Shown: positions 9,257-18,283 of the stretch, in pieces
Position numbering within the stretch: position 1 is the stretch's first letter
How the letters are laid out: each line of letters opens with the position of its first letter
Source: Pedobacter namyangjuensis
GTDB taxonomy: Bacteria > Bacteroidota > Bacteroidia > Sphingobacteriales > Sphingobacteriaceae
Length of the DNA: 64,000 nt
Assembly (NCBI RefSeq): GCF_003313325.1
Contig: NZ_QMHQ01000001.1
Coordinates: 930,001 to 994,000 of the forward strand
Reading direction: 5' to 3'
The notes under the pieces: model-generated
Databases searched by the model: none
The model's input: only the letters and a program-made list of their open reading frames with translations
Told to the model about the DNA's origin: nothing
Translations under genes and position numbers: made by a program

Positions 9257-10126
9257 TTAAAAACAAGTTACTTGCCAAGTTCTTTGCCAATTTCCTTTTG
9301 CATCTAAAGTATTAATGCCTTCTTTTTCTGCTAAATTTTGATTGTCGTTTAGACCGTCTGCAATGCCACACCAAGGTTCTAGGCAAACAAAGTCAGCATC
9401 CTTAGCAGCCCATATTCCAAAAAAAGGAAAATCAGAAAAACTAAATTCTATACCGTTGTAATTTTTGGAATTAAGAAGAGATATTTTGTCGCTTTGCAGA
9501 TTTTTAAATACTAAAGCATCATCATAAAAAAGCTCGTGCTTTAAAGGTAGCTTGTTGCCTTCAAGTGTTATGGTAGTCGTTTTATCTGTAATTAGGTTAG
9601 CTTCTATATGATGATAAGTTAACGCATTATCTTTATTAAACCGTAAATAATAATCGGTGTAATTACCTTGTCTATCAATAGGAGCGGCAAAAGCCGGATG
9701 TCCGCCCACCGAAAACAACAGTGGTTTATTTGCAGGGTTTTCTACCTCGTAAGTACAGGATAAAGTAGCGCCAGTAATTTTGTAACGCAAACTTAAAACA
9801 AACTCAAATGGATATACCTTCAGCGTTTCGTCGTTGTGCGAAAGCTTAAAAACCACCTCGTGATTGGAAATTTGCTCATGTTCAAAATCCATATCACGGG
9901 CAAAGCCATGGCGAGGCAAATGATATTTTTGCTCCTCGTAAATATAAGTGTCATCTTTTAATGCGCCGATAATTGGAAACAGAACCGGACTAAACTTGCC
10001 CCAGTAATCTGGGTTTCCGCTCCACATAAATTCCGTACTGCTATGTACGCTTTTAATGCTCTGTATTTCTGCGCCTTTTTTAGCAAAAGAAACTTTTAGG
10101 TGTTCGTTTTCGATAGCAATCATCAT
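9257..10126 (-). CDS. Aldose 1-epimerase family protein (LacX-like)
   Basis: The 289-residue protein has the galactose-mutarotase fold signatures: RHGFARDMDFEH near residue 75 with the catalytic-type histidine, and FSVGGHPAFAAP near 150. The C-terminal FLEPWCGIADG-like segment (residues ~245-257, read here as VCLEPWCGIADG) holds the general-base glutamate. It interconverts alpha and beta anomers of sugars in the cytoplasm; no signal peptide is seen. ATGs at 10126 and 10123 are equally possible starts. It is 54 bases downstream of the Hpt gene on the same strand. Exact sugar specificity is not readable. Confidence 0.85.
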   Translation of the reverse strand: MMIAIENEHLKVSFAKKGAEIQSIKSVHSSTEFMWSGNPDYWGKFSPVLFPIIGALKDDTYIYEEQKYHLPRHGFARDMDFEHEQISNHEVVFKLSHNDETLKVYPFEFVLSLRYKITGATLSCTYEVENPANKPLLFSVGGHPAFAAPIDRQGNYTDYYLRFNKDNALTYHHIEANLITDKTTTITLEGNKLPLKHELFYDDALVFKNLQSDKISLLNSKNYNGIEFSFSDFPFFGIWAAKDADFVCLEPWCGIADGLNDNQNLAEKEGINTLDAKGNWQRTWQVTCF

Positions 10127-10180
10127 GCAATAAAAGTATAAAATTGATTGCGAACGATTTAAAAATTAACAAAAAATAAC

Positions 10181-10540
10181 TTATTCTAAAGTATGCAAAT
10201 AGTTTTTTGCTTCTTCAACGGCATTTAAGCAAACGGTACTTATTTCCTGCATGTTTTTTCTAACTGCCTTGTTTTCTAGGTCTTCCTCAACAATAGCATC
10301 CATATATTTGCCTAGCTTATCGTTTAGGCCCATAATGCCCGTGCTAGAATGCATGTGGTGCAATATTTTTTTTACGTTTTGATAAGAACCTAATTCGAAT
10401 TGCTTTATTAAACTGCTTACACTCTGCGGAATAATTGATATAAACAACGCAATAATATCCTTTTCATAAGCTAAATCGCCGTTGCTAACTTCCTCTACGT
10501 AGTCGAGGTTTATATAGTTGAACTGAAATGTGTTTCTCAT
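10181..10540 (-). CDS. Hpt (histidine phosphotransfer) domain protein
   Basis: This 119-residue, all-helical protein contains KKILHHMHSSTGIMGLNDKLG near residues 53-73, which fits the Hpt motif around the phospho-accepting histidine (H-S-S-T-G in place of the usual H-x-L-K-G-S). It would shuttle phosphate between a hybrid kinase and a response regulator. It begins 9 bases after the stop of the LytTR regulator on the same strand, so the two are probably co-transcribed. No histidine kinase is nearby. The Hpt assignment rests on this one motif and on the neighbourhood. Confidence 0.65.
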   Translation of the reverse strand: MRNTFQFNYINLDYVEEVSNGDLAYEKDIIALFISIIPQSVSSLIKQFELGSYQNVKKILHHMHSSTGIMGLNDKLGKYMDAIVEEDLENKAVRKNMQEISTVCLNAVEEAKNYLHTLE

Positions 10541-10549
10541 AATCGTAAT

Positions 10550-11245
10550 CTATAAAATTCTCATCCTCTTATTTAGTGTAGCTTTGTAAGCATCAGATAC
10601 GGGAACAAATTTTTTGTCGATAATTAAAGTGTTTCCTTCAACAGTGTCTACCTTGCTTAAATTGATGATAAACGAGCGATGCACCCTTAAAAAAATACTT
10701 TTTGGAACCTTATCTTCAACAGACTTTAAAGAAGAGTGTATTTGGTAAACATTACCCTCGGCAACAACCTTAACATAATCTCCCTGCGCTTCTAAAAAAA
10801 GTATATCTGCTAATCTTACCCGTTTAACTGTGTTAGAATCTCTAATAAAAATAAACTCCTGTACTTTGTCGTTTTCTGCCTGGCTTCTTAATTTGTATAT
10901 TCCTTTTGCTTTTTTAACTGCCTGTAAAAACCTTGCAGGTGCAACAGGCTTTATAATAAAATCTACCACATTTAAATCAAATGCTTCTACAGCGTAGTCT
11001 CTTTTCGATGTAGTAAAAACAATCATCGTACTGTTTTCTGCCAAGCTTTTTGCTAGTTCTATGCCATTCATTCCTGGCATTTCGATATCTAAAAAAAGTA
11101 AATCTATTTCTTTATTCAGTATAGTTTGATAGGCCATGTCTGCAGTTGGGCACTCATCTACCATTACCAAAGCGGGATCTAATGATAACAGTTTTTTAAG
11201 TGTTAATCTAGCAAGATCATTATCATCCACAACTAAACAGTTCAT
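10550..11245 (-). CDS. LytTR-family response regulator
   Basis: The 231-residue regulator has an N-terminal receiver domain (VVDDNDLARLTL acidic pocket; LLFLDIEMPGMNG phospho-acceptor aspartate near residue 54; FTTSKRDYAVEAF and the KP lysine near 105). A C-terminal LytTR DNA-binding domain follows (ILFLEAQGDYVKV...FLRVHRSFIINLSKV). It is a cytoplasmic transcription factor of the AlgR/LytR type, normally paired with a LytS-like kinase. Here the partner gene is an Hpt protein rather than a kinase. The start is an ATG at 11243-11245. Confidence 0.9.
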   Translation of the reverse strand: MNCLVVDDNDLARLTLKKLLSLDPALVMVDECPTADMAYQTILNKEIDLLFLDIEMPGMNGIELAKSLAENSTMIVFTTSKRDYAVEAFDLNVVDFIIKPVAPARFLQAVKKAKGIYKLRSQAENDKVQEFIFIRDSNTVKRVRLADILFLEAQGDYVKVVAEGNVYQIHSSLKSVEDKVPKSIFLRVHRSFIINLSKVDTVEGNTLIIDKKFVPVSDAYKATLNKRMRIL

Positions 11246-11428
11246 ACTATACGTTTTATGCTTAAAAATATCAAAAATGGAATTAAAGCAACTTTTTTTT
11301 GCCTATTCAATCTGTTCAATATTTATTTACGTAGCTAGGGTACCATTTTTTAAAGAGTGATTTTGGCTTTTTACCGATTGATTTTGCCTTTTAAACTCTT
11401 CACTATTTAACACATGGCAACACTGCGG

Positions 11429-11436
11429 TAGTTTTG
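11429..11436 (+). promoter_or_regulatory. Candidate -7 element for the short M16-like gene
   Basis: TAGTTTTG is a full match to TAnnTTTG, 47 bases before the ATG at 11484. A good -33 TTG is not visible at the expected distance, so only the -7 element is claimed. Confidence 0.45.
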
Positions 11437-11483
11437 CATCATCAAATAATAATAAACCCTTAAATACTCATAATAATTAGACA

Positions 11484-12059
11484 ATGAAATTTTTTACAAC
11501 AATCATCAGTACCTTACTTATAATTTTTACGATAAATATTGCAGTTGCTCAAAACAATATGAAAGCTCCAGTTAGGTTTAAACTTAAAAATGGGGTAACC
11601 TTAATTGTAGCACAAAACGCAGGTATGGGAAAAGTTTATGCTCGATTAACGGTAGAAAACGATGTAACTGCTTTAAATAACGATACTGTTACACTTATAA
11701 CTAATGTGCTTGCCCAGAAAGCAATCGAGTTTAACAAAATGGCTTATCCTTTAAATGGAGAAGTTGCACCAATGAATTTGCAGTTTGCTGAAGCAAATAC
11801 AGCTGCCAGAACAAATGAATTTGAAGATACTTTGACTGTTGCAGTAAGTGCGATATTTAACCCAGAATTTTCGCAAGAAGCTACTTCGAAATTTAATGCA
11901 GATAAAAGCTTAACTGCAGAACAACTAAAGGCCTACCATAAAAATGCTATTAAAACCAGCGATACCTATTTAACTATTGCTGGAGATATTAGCGTAGCTG
12001 ATGCCAAAATGCTGGTTAATAAGATTTTTGGAAACTGGAAAGAAGTTGCAAAATTGTAA
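11484..12059 (+). CDS. Short secreted M16-like protein lacking the zinc site
   Basis: The 191-residue protein starts with a signal peptide (MKFFTTIISTLLIIFTINIAVAQ). It then has the opening strand of an M16 peptidase half (FKLKNGVTLIVAQNAGMGKVY), and it ends like one (AYHKNAIKTSDTYLTIAGDI...AKMLVNKIFGNWK). The part that should hold the HxxEH zinc motif is absent: the middle has no HxxEH and the domain is roughly 40 residues shorter than a normal M16 unit. I infer a non-catalytic M16-like binding protein or a decayed remnant. It stands alone between divergent regulators. Codon use looks ordinary and the frame is intact. Confidence 0.6.
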   Translation: MKFFTTIISTLLIIFTINIAVAQNNMKAPVRFKLKNGVTLIVAQNAGMGKVYARLTVENDVTALNNDTVTLITNVLAQKAIEFNKMAYPLNGEVAPMNLQFAEANTAARTNEFEDTLTVAVSAIFNPEFSQEATSKFNADKSLTAEQLKAYHKNAIKTSDTYLTIAGDISVADAKMLVNKIFGNWKEVAKL

Positions 12060-12140
12060 TTTCGGCTTAATAGCAATAATGCGAAAGAACCGTTAAAAAA
12101 GCAGAGGGACAAATTTCTTCTGCTTTTGCATTTTAAACCC

Positions 12141-12216
12141 GATTGTAGTGGAAATACTTTTACTGAAATTTCCCTTTAGGGAATTTGGAGGTAAAAGATT
12201 GGAACGAAAAGCGGGG
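12141..12216. repeat. Dispersed hairpin repeat, copy 1
   Basis: The element begins GATTGTAGTGGAAATACTTT and ends TAAAAGATTGGAACGAAAAG, with a self-complementary centre (TTTCCCTTTAGGGAA). A second copy with the same order of blocks lies at 27859-27929. Both are intergenic. Confidence 0.6.
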
Positions 12217-12250
12217 CCGAAGCTAACCGATTATCGTTGGAATTTGATTT

Positions 12251-12315
12251 GCAAAAAAAAAACTTACTATAAAACCTGCTGACTAATTAGCGTAACAAAT
12301 GGTATAGTAAGTTTT
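12251..12315 (-). terminator. Terminator of the receiver-domain gene
   Basis: A perfect 13-bp inverted repeat (AAAACTTACTATA at 12259-12271; TATAGTAAGTTTT at 12303-12315) surrounds a 31-nt loop. A run of A at 12253-12260 becomes the U-tract on the minus strand. It lies directly after the gene's stop. The loop is longer than usual. Confidence 0.65.
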
Positions 12316-12319
12316 AAGT

Positions 12320-12694
12320 TTAGGCAGCTGTTTGTTTAGCTAACAGTTTTCTAATTCTGCCCTCAATATCATCTAAGTCAAACGGTTTGCTAATGTAATC
12401 ATCTGGAGAAGCCATTTCGCTCATTTGCTTGCTTCTTACGTTAGCAGACATCACAATAACAGGAATGTGTTTAGTGAACATATCGTTCTTTAAATCGTGG
12501 CAAATTTCAATTCCGTTACCGTCTGGCAACATTACGTCCAAAATAAAAAGATCAGGGATAGAATCTTTTAGCTTTTCTTTCATTTCTTTGAAGGATGATG
12601 ACAGCGTCAAATCGTAACCTTCGTCTTTTAATAAAAATTCGATAATGTAACCGATATCTTTATCATCTTCTAGAATGTGTATGCGTTTCTTCAT
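12320..12694 (-). CDS. Single-domain response regulator (CheY-like)
   Basis: The protein (124 residues from the chosen start) is a receiver domain only: MKKRIHILEDDKDIGY with the acidic pocket, PDLFILDVMLPDGNG with the phospho-acceptor aspartate near residue 50, VIVMSANVRS, and DDYISKPFDLDD with the conserved lysine. It lacks an output domain, so it should act by protein contact or as a phosphate relay. The frame also has an ATG 32 codons upstream that would overlap the MFS gene; the receiver fold begins at the inner ATG (12692-12694), which I prefer. The orphan Hpt protein 2 kb away is a conceivable partner, but this is only inference. Confidence 0.88.
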   Translation of the reverse strand: MKKRIHILEDDKDIGYIIEFLLKDEGYDLTLSSSFKEMKEKLKDSIPDLFILDVMLPDGNGIEICHDLKNDMFTKHIPVIVMSANVRSKQMSEMASPDDYISKPFDLDDIEGRIRKLLAKQTAA

Positions 12695-12755
12695 ATAAGA
12701 TATGAACAAATGAGAATTTGCTTTTGTTTGCAGGTTTATAAAAAATAATTCTACT

Positions 12756-13979
12756 TCAAATTGCGCTCTCTTTTTGTTGGTCGTTATCATAATTTAAAGC
12801 ACTATAACCGTAGGCACAAAACAACAGCGTTATTGTGCTTAAAATCCAAAGCATATTATAGCCCCACTTTTCTGCTAGGTAAAATCCAACAACGGGTGTA
12901 AGTTGCGCTATAGACCAAGCTATAGAAAAACCCGCAGCGTATTGTCCGCGGTTAAATTCATTACTTCTTTTAATTACAAAGGTGTTGATAAAGGGCATGG
13001 AAAACATTTCGCCGAAAGTAAAACCAATGATGCATAACAGCGCTAAAACTATAGGGATGGATTTCGGTATCATTAAAAATGCAAACGAAACACTTACGAT
13101 TAATACCCCTGTTACAATATAAAACTGAGGCGATCGCTTGTTCTCAATTTTGCTAATCATAACCATTTCTAGCAGAGCGATGATTGCGCCATTTACACCT
13201 AAAATTAACCCAATCATAGCTTCGTTTATGTGCCACTCTTGTTTAAAAAACACTGGTACAACCCTAAACATTAAGAAAAAACAGGTAGCAAATACCGCTG
13301 TTAGCAGTACAAATTTTATAAATAATGCATCTTGCCAAGGCTTGCGCACAATTACATTTTTTGCTTTTTCTATGGCTGCCTTTCTAAAACCTTTTACGGC
13401 TGGCAAAAGCAAAAGTATGGCAAGGCCTACCAAAATGCTCACCACGCCATCTACCAAAAATAAAAGTTTATAATTTAAGGCAGCTATTAAGCCACCTATA
13501 GTAATGCCAAAAGAAAAGCCAATGTTGGTTGCCAAGCGGTTTAATGAGTATGACCTGGTTTCTTTGCCCGGAGAAGAATAGGCGGCAATTGCAGCAAAAT
13601 TTGCTGGCCTAAAAGCATCGTAAAAAAAGCTAATTAAAACAGACATGATGCAGAGCAGGGTAAAATTTTCTATCTGGGCAAAACCCAGAAATAGTGCACC
13701 GCCAATTACCGATGAAACAATTTGCACAGGTCTAAAACCAAACATATCGGTAAGCTTGCCGCCGGCCGCTGCGCCAAGAATTGCCCCAACGCCAAAAAGA
13801 GAGATAATTATGCCAGCATCAGACTCTGGGCGATGCAGCGATTGGGTTACGTACAAGCCCATGAACGGCACAGCCATATAACCGCAACGATTAAGCAAGA
13901 TTACGCAACTTAACAACCAGGTTTCCTTACTTAAACCGGTGTAAGAAGTTTTGTAGGCATTAAAAATTTGTTGGAGCAT
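12756..13979 (-). CDS. Major facilitator superfamily transporter
   Basis: The 407-residue polytopic membrane protein has about 12 hydrophobic segments in two halves. The loop between helices 2 and 3 reads GGKLTDMFGFRPV, the MFS motif G-x-L-x-D-x-x-G-R (residues ~74-86). Its closest look is that of drug/multidrug MFS exporters of the YdeE/MdtH type. The C-terminal tail NYDNDQQKESAI is cytoplasmic. It is alone on its strand, about 60 bases upstream of the receiver gene. Substrate unknown. Confidence 0.85.
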   Translation of the reverse strand: MLQQIFNAYKTSYTGLSKETWLLSCVILLNRCGYMAVPFMGLYVTQSLHRPESDAGIIISLFGVGAILGAAAGGKLTDMFGFRPVQIVSSVIGGALFLGFAQIENFTLLCIMSVLISFFYDAFRPANFAAIAAYSSPGKETRSYSLNRLATNIGFSFGITIGGLIAALNYKLLFLVDGVVSILVGLAILLLLPAVKGFRKAAIEKAKNVIVRKPWQDALFIKFVLLTAVFATCFFLMFRVVPVFFKQEWHINEAMIGLILGVNGAIIALLEMVMISKIENKRSPQFYIVTGVLIVSVSFAFLMIPKSIPIVLALLCIIGFTFGEMFSMPFINTFVIKRSNEFNRGQYAAGFSIAWSIAQLTPVVGFYLAEKWGYNMLWILSTITLLFCAYGYSALNYDNDQQKESAI

Positions 13980-14041
13980 TTGGTTTGGCTTGACTGTTCA
14001 AAAATAGACAATCGGCTGTAAAATTCTACCTATAATTTCTG

Positions 14042-14049
14042 TATTTTTG
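14042..14049 (+). promoter_or_regulatory. Candidate -7 element for the DUF2130 gene
   Basis: TATTTTTG matches TAnnTTTG 39 bases before the ATG at 14089. No convincing -33 TTG is seen at standard spacing. Confidence 0.35.
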
Positions 14050-14088
14050 AATCCGCTCGAAAATTTCAGGGCGTAAAAATCTCCAAAC

Positions 14089-15372
14089 ATGTCAACAGAA
14101 ATAAAATGCCCTAATTGCAATCATGCTTTTCCGATAGAAGAAGTAATGGCCGAAGAATATAAGCAGGATTTACGCGAGAAAATGGTTTCTTTTACCAAGC
14201 AAAAGGAAGAAGAATTTCTAAAAAAATCTGAAGCTTTTGAACTGCAACGTAAGCAACAAGCAGAACTTTTTGACAGAGAGAAGAAACAGCAGGAGCTTGC
14301 CTACGAGCAAAAGTTGGCGCAGGAGAAAATTGCTTTACAAGCTAGTGTTACAGAAAACTTACGTAAAACGATTAGTGCAGACTTTGAGAATAAGCTAAAA
14401 ATGTCTGAAGAAGCTAATAAGGAGAACGAAGAAAAGTTGAAGTTGGCACGTGCAAAAGAAATGGAGTTCTTGAAAAAAGAGCAGGAGATAAAAAATCGTG
14501 AAGCGGAGTTGGAATTAAGCATACAACGAAAACTGCAAGAACAACGAGAAGAGTTGATAGCTCAGGTACGTAAACAAGAATTGGAGAAAAACAATTTGAA
14601 AGATACCGAACATCAGCTACGCGTAAAAGAACTTGAAAAACAATTAGACGACCAAAAGAAACTTGCCGAAGAAATGAAGCGTAAAGCCGAACAAGGCTCT
14701 ATGCAATTGCAAGGCGAAGTGCAAGAATTAATTTTAGAAGAATTATTACGTACAACTTTTCCATTTGATACTATTGAGGAGGTTGGCAAAGGCGTACGTG
14801 GCGCAGATTGCGTACATAATGTGCGTAACCAATATGGGCAAGAATGCGGACGTATTATTTACGAGAGTAAACGCACTAAAGAGTTTTCTATGGAATGGAT
14901 AGAGAAGCTTAAAAAGGATATGCGTAGCATGGGTGTTGATGTTGCCGTAATTGTAACTCAATGTTATCCGAAGGGGATGGATTGTTTTGGAGAGAGGGAT
15001 GGCGTGTGGATTTGTTCTTTTGATGAGGTTAAGGCAGTTTCTTATATTTTGAGAGATGGAATTGTAAAGCTTTTTAGTGCAGCAAAATCTCAAGAAAACA
15101 AAGGCGATAAGATGCACATGCTTTACGATTATTTGAATAGCAACGAGTTTTCTGAGCAATGGAAGGCAATACGTGAAGGATTTATGAGCATGAAATTATC
15201 GATTCAGAAAGAGCGTGATGCTATGGAAAGGTTATGGAAAAGCCGCGAAAAGCAATTAGAGAAAGTATTGTTAAATGCGGCGCATATTCGTGGCTCTATA
15301 GAAGGTATTTCTGGTAATGATAATATTCAATTAAGCCTAAGCGACGACGATGACGATCTGTTGTTGGAGTAA
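14089..15372 (+). CDS. DUF2130 protein with zinc ribbon and long coiled coil
   Basis: The 427-residue protein opens with a short zinc-finger-like segment (IKCPNCNHAFPIEEV). A charged coiled coil fills about residues 30-215, rich in E, K and Q heptads. It ends with the DUF2130 domain (ELLRTTFPFDTIEEVGKGVRGADC..., ESKRTKEFSMEWIEKLKKDM, YPKGMDCFGERDGVWIC). That domain resembles restriction-endonuclease-like folds in the IIYESKRTKEF part, an E-x-K arrangement, but the function of the family is not established. The tail is acidic (LSDDDDDLLLE). It is a single gene, convergent with the acetyltransferase. Confidence 0.85.
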   Translation: MSTEIKCPNCNHAFPIEEVMAEEYKQDLREKMVSFTKQKEEEFLKKSEAFELQRKQQAELFDREKKQQELAYEQKLAQEKIALQASVTENLRKTISADFENKLKMSEEANKENEEKLKLARAKEMEFLKKEQEIKNREAELELSIQRKLQEQREELIAQVRKQELEKNNLKDTEHQLRVKELEKQLDDQKKLAEEMKRKAEQGSMQLQGEVQELILEELLRTTFPFDTIEEVGKGVRGADCVHNVRNQYGQECGRIIYESKRTKEFSMEWIEKLKKDMRSMGVDVAVIVTQCYPKGMDCFGERDGVWICSFDEVKAVSYILRDGIVKLFSAAKSQENKGDKMHMLYDYLNSNEFSEQWKAIREGFMSMKLSIQKERDAMERLWKSREKQLEKVLLNAAHIRGSIEGISGNDNIQLSLSDDDDDLLLE

Positions 15373-15386
15373 CGAGGTTAATCTTA

Positions 15387-15415
15387 AAGGCCACCTAACC
15401 GAAATTGGGTGGCTT
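15387..15415. terminator. Short convergent terminator-like hairpin
   Basis: GCCACC (15390-15395) pairs with GGTGGC (15408-15413) between the convergent DUF2130 and acetyltransferase genes. A-rich and T-rich flanks are weak, so this is a modest candidate for both strands. Confidence 0.4.
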
Positions 15416-15423
15416 ATTTAAAG

Positions 15424-15906
15424 TTACAACTTCTTCAGCATCCACAGGTTGCAACCGAAATGTCCGGTGTTTCCCAATGGTTTATTCAAGTATTCGAAAC
15501 CTAGTTTTTCGTATAAGTTAACGGCTTGATTAAGCTCTGGCATCGACTCGAGATAAACATATTTATAGCCAAACGCTTTCGCCTTAGCTATACACTGATT
15601 GATAATTAGTTTGCCAAAACCTTTGCCTCTGGTTTCGGGAGCTAAATAAAGTTTAACTAGTTCGCAGGTATTTTCTGGTAAACCAGCAGTAGGATAAATG
15701 CCACCACCACCAACAATTTTTCCTGCTTCCTCTAAAACCCAGTAGGCAGATTTTACTTCGGTAAAAACCGTTGATAAATGATCTGTGCTCTCGTCAAAAT
15801 AAGCGGTGCCTGGCTTGTTAGCCTTAAATTCTGTTAAAACCGATTTAATGAGTTTTCCCATTTCGGCATCATCTTCCTTTTTAATTGATTTCAGCTGTGG
15901 TTGCAT
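15424..15906 (-). CDS. GNAT family N-acetyltransferase
   Basis: The 160-residue cytoplasmic protein has the acetyl-CoA binding motif LYLAPETRGKGFGKLIINQC near residues 90-110 (R-G-K-G-F-G, the Q/RxxGxG/A loop). The following strand-helix YKYVYLESMPELNQAVNLYEKLGFEYLN is typical of motif B. It transfers an acetyl group from acetyl-CoA to an unknown amine. Its ATG (15904-15906) is 7 bases after the phospholipase C stop, so the two genes may be co-transcribed. Confidence 0.88.
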   Translation of the reverse strand: MQPQLKSIKKEDDAEMGKLIKSVLTEFKANKPGTAYFDESTDHLSTVFTEVKSAYWVLEEAGKIVGGGGIYPTAGLPENTCELVKLYLAPETRGKGFGKLIINQCIAKAKAFGYKYVYLESMPELNQAVNLYEKLGFEYLNKPLGNTGHFGCNLWMLKKL

Positions 15907-15913
15907 AAGTTAT

Positions 15914-18283
15914 TTATAAAACACCGCCCATATACGGGTCAGTTATAGATTCTTCGCCAGTTTCTACGTGGCCGGCATAATGTTTCAAGAAGTTGTTTTT
16001 TCCATTTACCTGTATTTTAAAATCGTACCAACCTTTGCTTTTCTGTAAATTTAAACTAATTGTTTTTTTACTGTTTGCTGGTATAGCTATAGTTTTCGAA
16101 TTGGCTTTGTAAACATCGTCTGTAATTAAAATCTGTAGGGTTTGTGTTTCTAAATTTTCTAGCAACAGATTAAGGTTTCCGGTAGTCTTTTTAATTACAC
16201 CACTTTTCTCGTAACTACAGTCTGCACTTAGTAGAGGATCATTTTTATCGCCCATAAATCTCCTAAAGAAACCATTCGGAGCATCCACTACCAAATCATA
16301 AATTCCATTTTCAAAATTTGCTATTTCCCAGCTACCCACTAGAATGTCGCCTGCTTTTACAGCAAATGCCCAAGTTTTACCCGCTTCGTTTTTATAAGTG
16401 CTTGGTGTATAAACATTAAAAGGCGCACCTGAATTTTCAATTTTTCCGCCAAAAGAACTAGCTAACGAAGAAAATTCAATTTCAATTTTATCGGTATTTT
16501 TAAAAGATTCAGCTAATAATTGATAAGGCAAAGCACAAGCAGGTTTAGTGCCTTTTTCTTGTGCGGTTGCAAATGATGAAGCGCCTTTTTCAAAACCATG
16601 ATATTGGTTTATTTTTTCGATATCTGCTGTACCTAAAGGCAATGGTTTGACCTGTGCTGGTTTAGATTTCGCATTTTGGATGCTTGTAATTACTCCATCT
16701 CTTTTCAGCCTTGCTGGCGTTTTTATTTCCTCCCCGTTGTAAGGTCTAAAAACCGAAGTTAAATCGCCACAAATTGTCCGGCGCCAATTGCTAATGTTAT
16801 TGCTTTTTATTTGCTTCCCGGTTTTTTTACTCAAAAACTTTTCTAAAAACATCAGGTTTGAGGTATGATCAAATACCTGCGAGTTTACATATCCGCCTTT
16901 GCTCCAGGGCGAAGCTACCAGCATGGGCACACGGTAGCCCAAACCAATCGGACTATCTTTTTTAAACTCGTAATCTACCCAAGCTTCCAAACCCTCGCTT
17001 ACTTTTCCGGTAGATGCATCGTCGGGTTTGGGCGCTACAAAAGGTGGTAAATGATCAAAATATCCATCATTTTCATCGTAGGTTAAAATGAATATTGTCT
17101 TTTTCCATACTTCCGGATTTTTTGTTAAAATATCTATAGCTTCGCTAACGTACCAAGTGCCATATAATGGCGAGCTGGTATGATCTGAAAAACGTTGTGG
17201 CGCAACCAACCACGAAACCATCGGCAGATTCCCGCTATCAACATCTTTTCTAAACTGCTCAAAAATATCTTCTTTTGGTAGGTTAATCTTTTCCTTAACA
17301 CCATTATCATTTGTATAGGTAAATGAATCCAACTTCAGATAATCTGGGTTGTCGATGTTTGTTGTAAAAGCTTTATTTATTAGGTTTTTTTCTCTTTGCG
17401 ACAACTGATTATATTTCGCTAAAACTTCATCGGCAGTTAAGGATGGTTTGCTAGTATCATCACCGTTTTTTCTAAAATACGCAGATAGTTTTACCCGGTG
17501 TCTTTTTACGTATTCCAAGGCGTTATCGCCATAATTCCCCAACCAGTCATCTGTTTCTCCTTCTGGTAAATTTGCAGTCCACACTTCATTTTGATACACT
17601 TTCCAAGACACATCATTATCTTCTAAAAGTTCGGGAAAAGTATGCCAATCTACAAATACGTTATCACGAGATTCGGCTTGCGAATTATTTACAGCAGCAA
17701 CATTGTTTGCATTTTGTTCCGGTCTAATACTTCCAGTCCAAAAGAAAAGCCTATTCGGTGTAGTTCCTGTTAATGAAGAGCAAAAATGATGATCGCAGAT
17801 GGTGAAGGCATCTGCCATTGCGTAATAGAAAGGAACATCTTCTCGTTGGTAATAACCTAAACTCATTAATGTTTTTACCGGCACCCATTTATCGTATTTT
17901 CCTTTGTTCCGGGCAGCAACCTGATCACTCCACGAGTGTGGCAAACCGCCCTGCCAAGTGATTTTGGTTTTGTTTATATCTACATGGAATGGGGCAAAAG
18001 TATTTCCGTTGTTATCGTTTTGCAACCAAACCTTGTTTTTGTTAGGTAACGTTTTCGCCCTTGGGTTGTTAAAACCGCGTACGCCTTTTAATTTCCCGAA
18101 CATATGGTCGAAAGATCGATTTTCCTGCATCAAAAACACTACATGTTCAGCATCGTAAAATGTGGTTCCGGGTTCGGCATTAATAGCCATTGCCTTTTGT
18201 ATAGACATTGGTACCACGTTACTTGCGCCAAAAGTTGCAGCTAAAAGCGATGCTTTTTTTAGAAAATCTCTTCTTGAATCCAT
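15914..18283 (-). CDS. Phosphocholine-specific phospholipase C, Tat-exported
   Basis: The 789-residue protein belongs to the acid-phosphatase-like phospholipase C family known from Pseudomonas PlcH/PlcN. It opens with a twin-arginine signal, MDSRRDFLKKASLLAATFGAS, so it is exported folded by Tat. The catalytic domain carries EHVVFLMQENRSFDHMFGKL (metal/nucleophile region, residues 45-65), FTICDHHFCSSLTGTTPNRL near 165, and TYDENDGYFDHLPPF with the metal ligands near 395-410. Two C-terminal DUF756-type repeats follow. It hydrolyses phosphatidylcholine or sphingomyelin to phosphocholine and a diglyceride or ceramide; in soil bacteria this often serves phosphate scavenging. Length is typical. 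Confidence 0.9.
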   Translation of the reverse strand: MDSRRDFLKKASLLAATFGASNVVPMSIQKAMAINAEPGTTFYDAEHVVFLMQENRSFDHMFGKLKGVRGFNNPRAKTLPNKNKVWLQNDNNGNTFAPFHVDINKTKITWQGGLPHSWSDQVAARNKGKYDKWVPVKTLMSLGYYQREDVPFYYAMADAFTICDHHFCSSLTGTTPNRLFFWTGSIRPEQNANNVAAVNNSQAESRDNVFVDWHTFPELLEDNDVSWKVYQNEVWTANLPEGETDDWLGNYGDNALEYVKRHRVKLSAYFRKNGDDTSKPSLTADEVLAKYNQLSQREKNLINKAFTTNIDNPDYLKLDSFTYTNDNGVKEKINLPKEDIFEQFRKDVDSGNLPMVSWLVAPQRFSDHTSSPLYGTWYVSEAIDILTKNPEVWKKTIFILTYDENDGYFDHLPPFVAPKPDDASTGKVSEGLEAWVDYEFKKDSPIGLGYRVPMLVASPWSKGGYVNSQVFDHTSNLMFLEKFLSKKTGKQIKSNNISNWRRTICGDLTSVFRPYNGEEIKTPARLKRDGVITSIQNAKSKPAQVKPLPLGTADIEKINQYHGFEKGASSFATAQEKGTKPACALPYQLLAESFKNTDKIEIEFSSLASSFGGKIENSGAPFNVYTPSTYKNEAGKTWAFAVKAGDILVGSWEIANFENGIYDLVVDAPNGFFRRFMGDKNDPLLSADCSYEKSGVIKKTTGNLNLLLENLETQTLQILITDDVYKANSKTIAIPANSKKTISLNLQKSKGWYDFKIQVNGKNNFLKHYAGHVETGEESITDPYMGGVL

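Noticed and set aside
12695..12790. N-terminal extension of the receiver protein to an upstream ATG
   Set aside because: The extra 32 residues precede the first strand of the receiver fold and would overlap the MFS gene.
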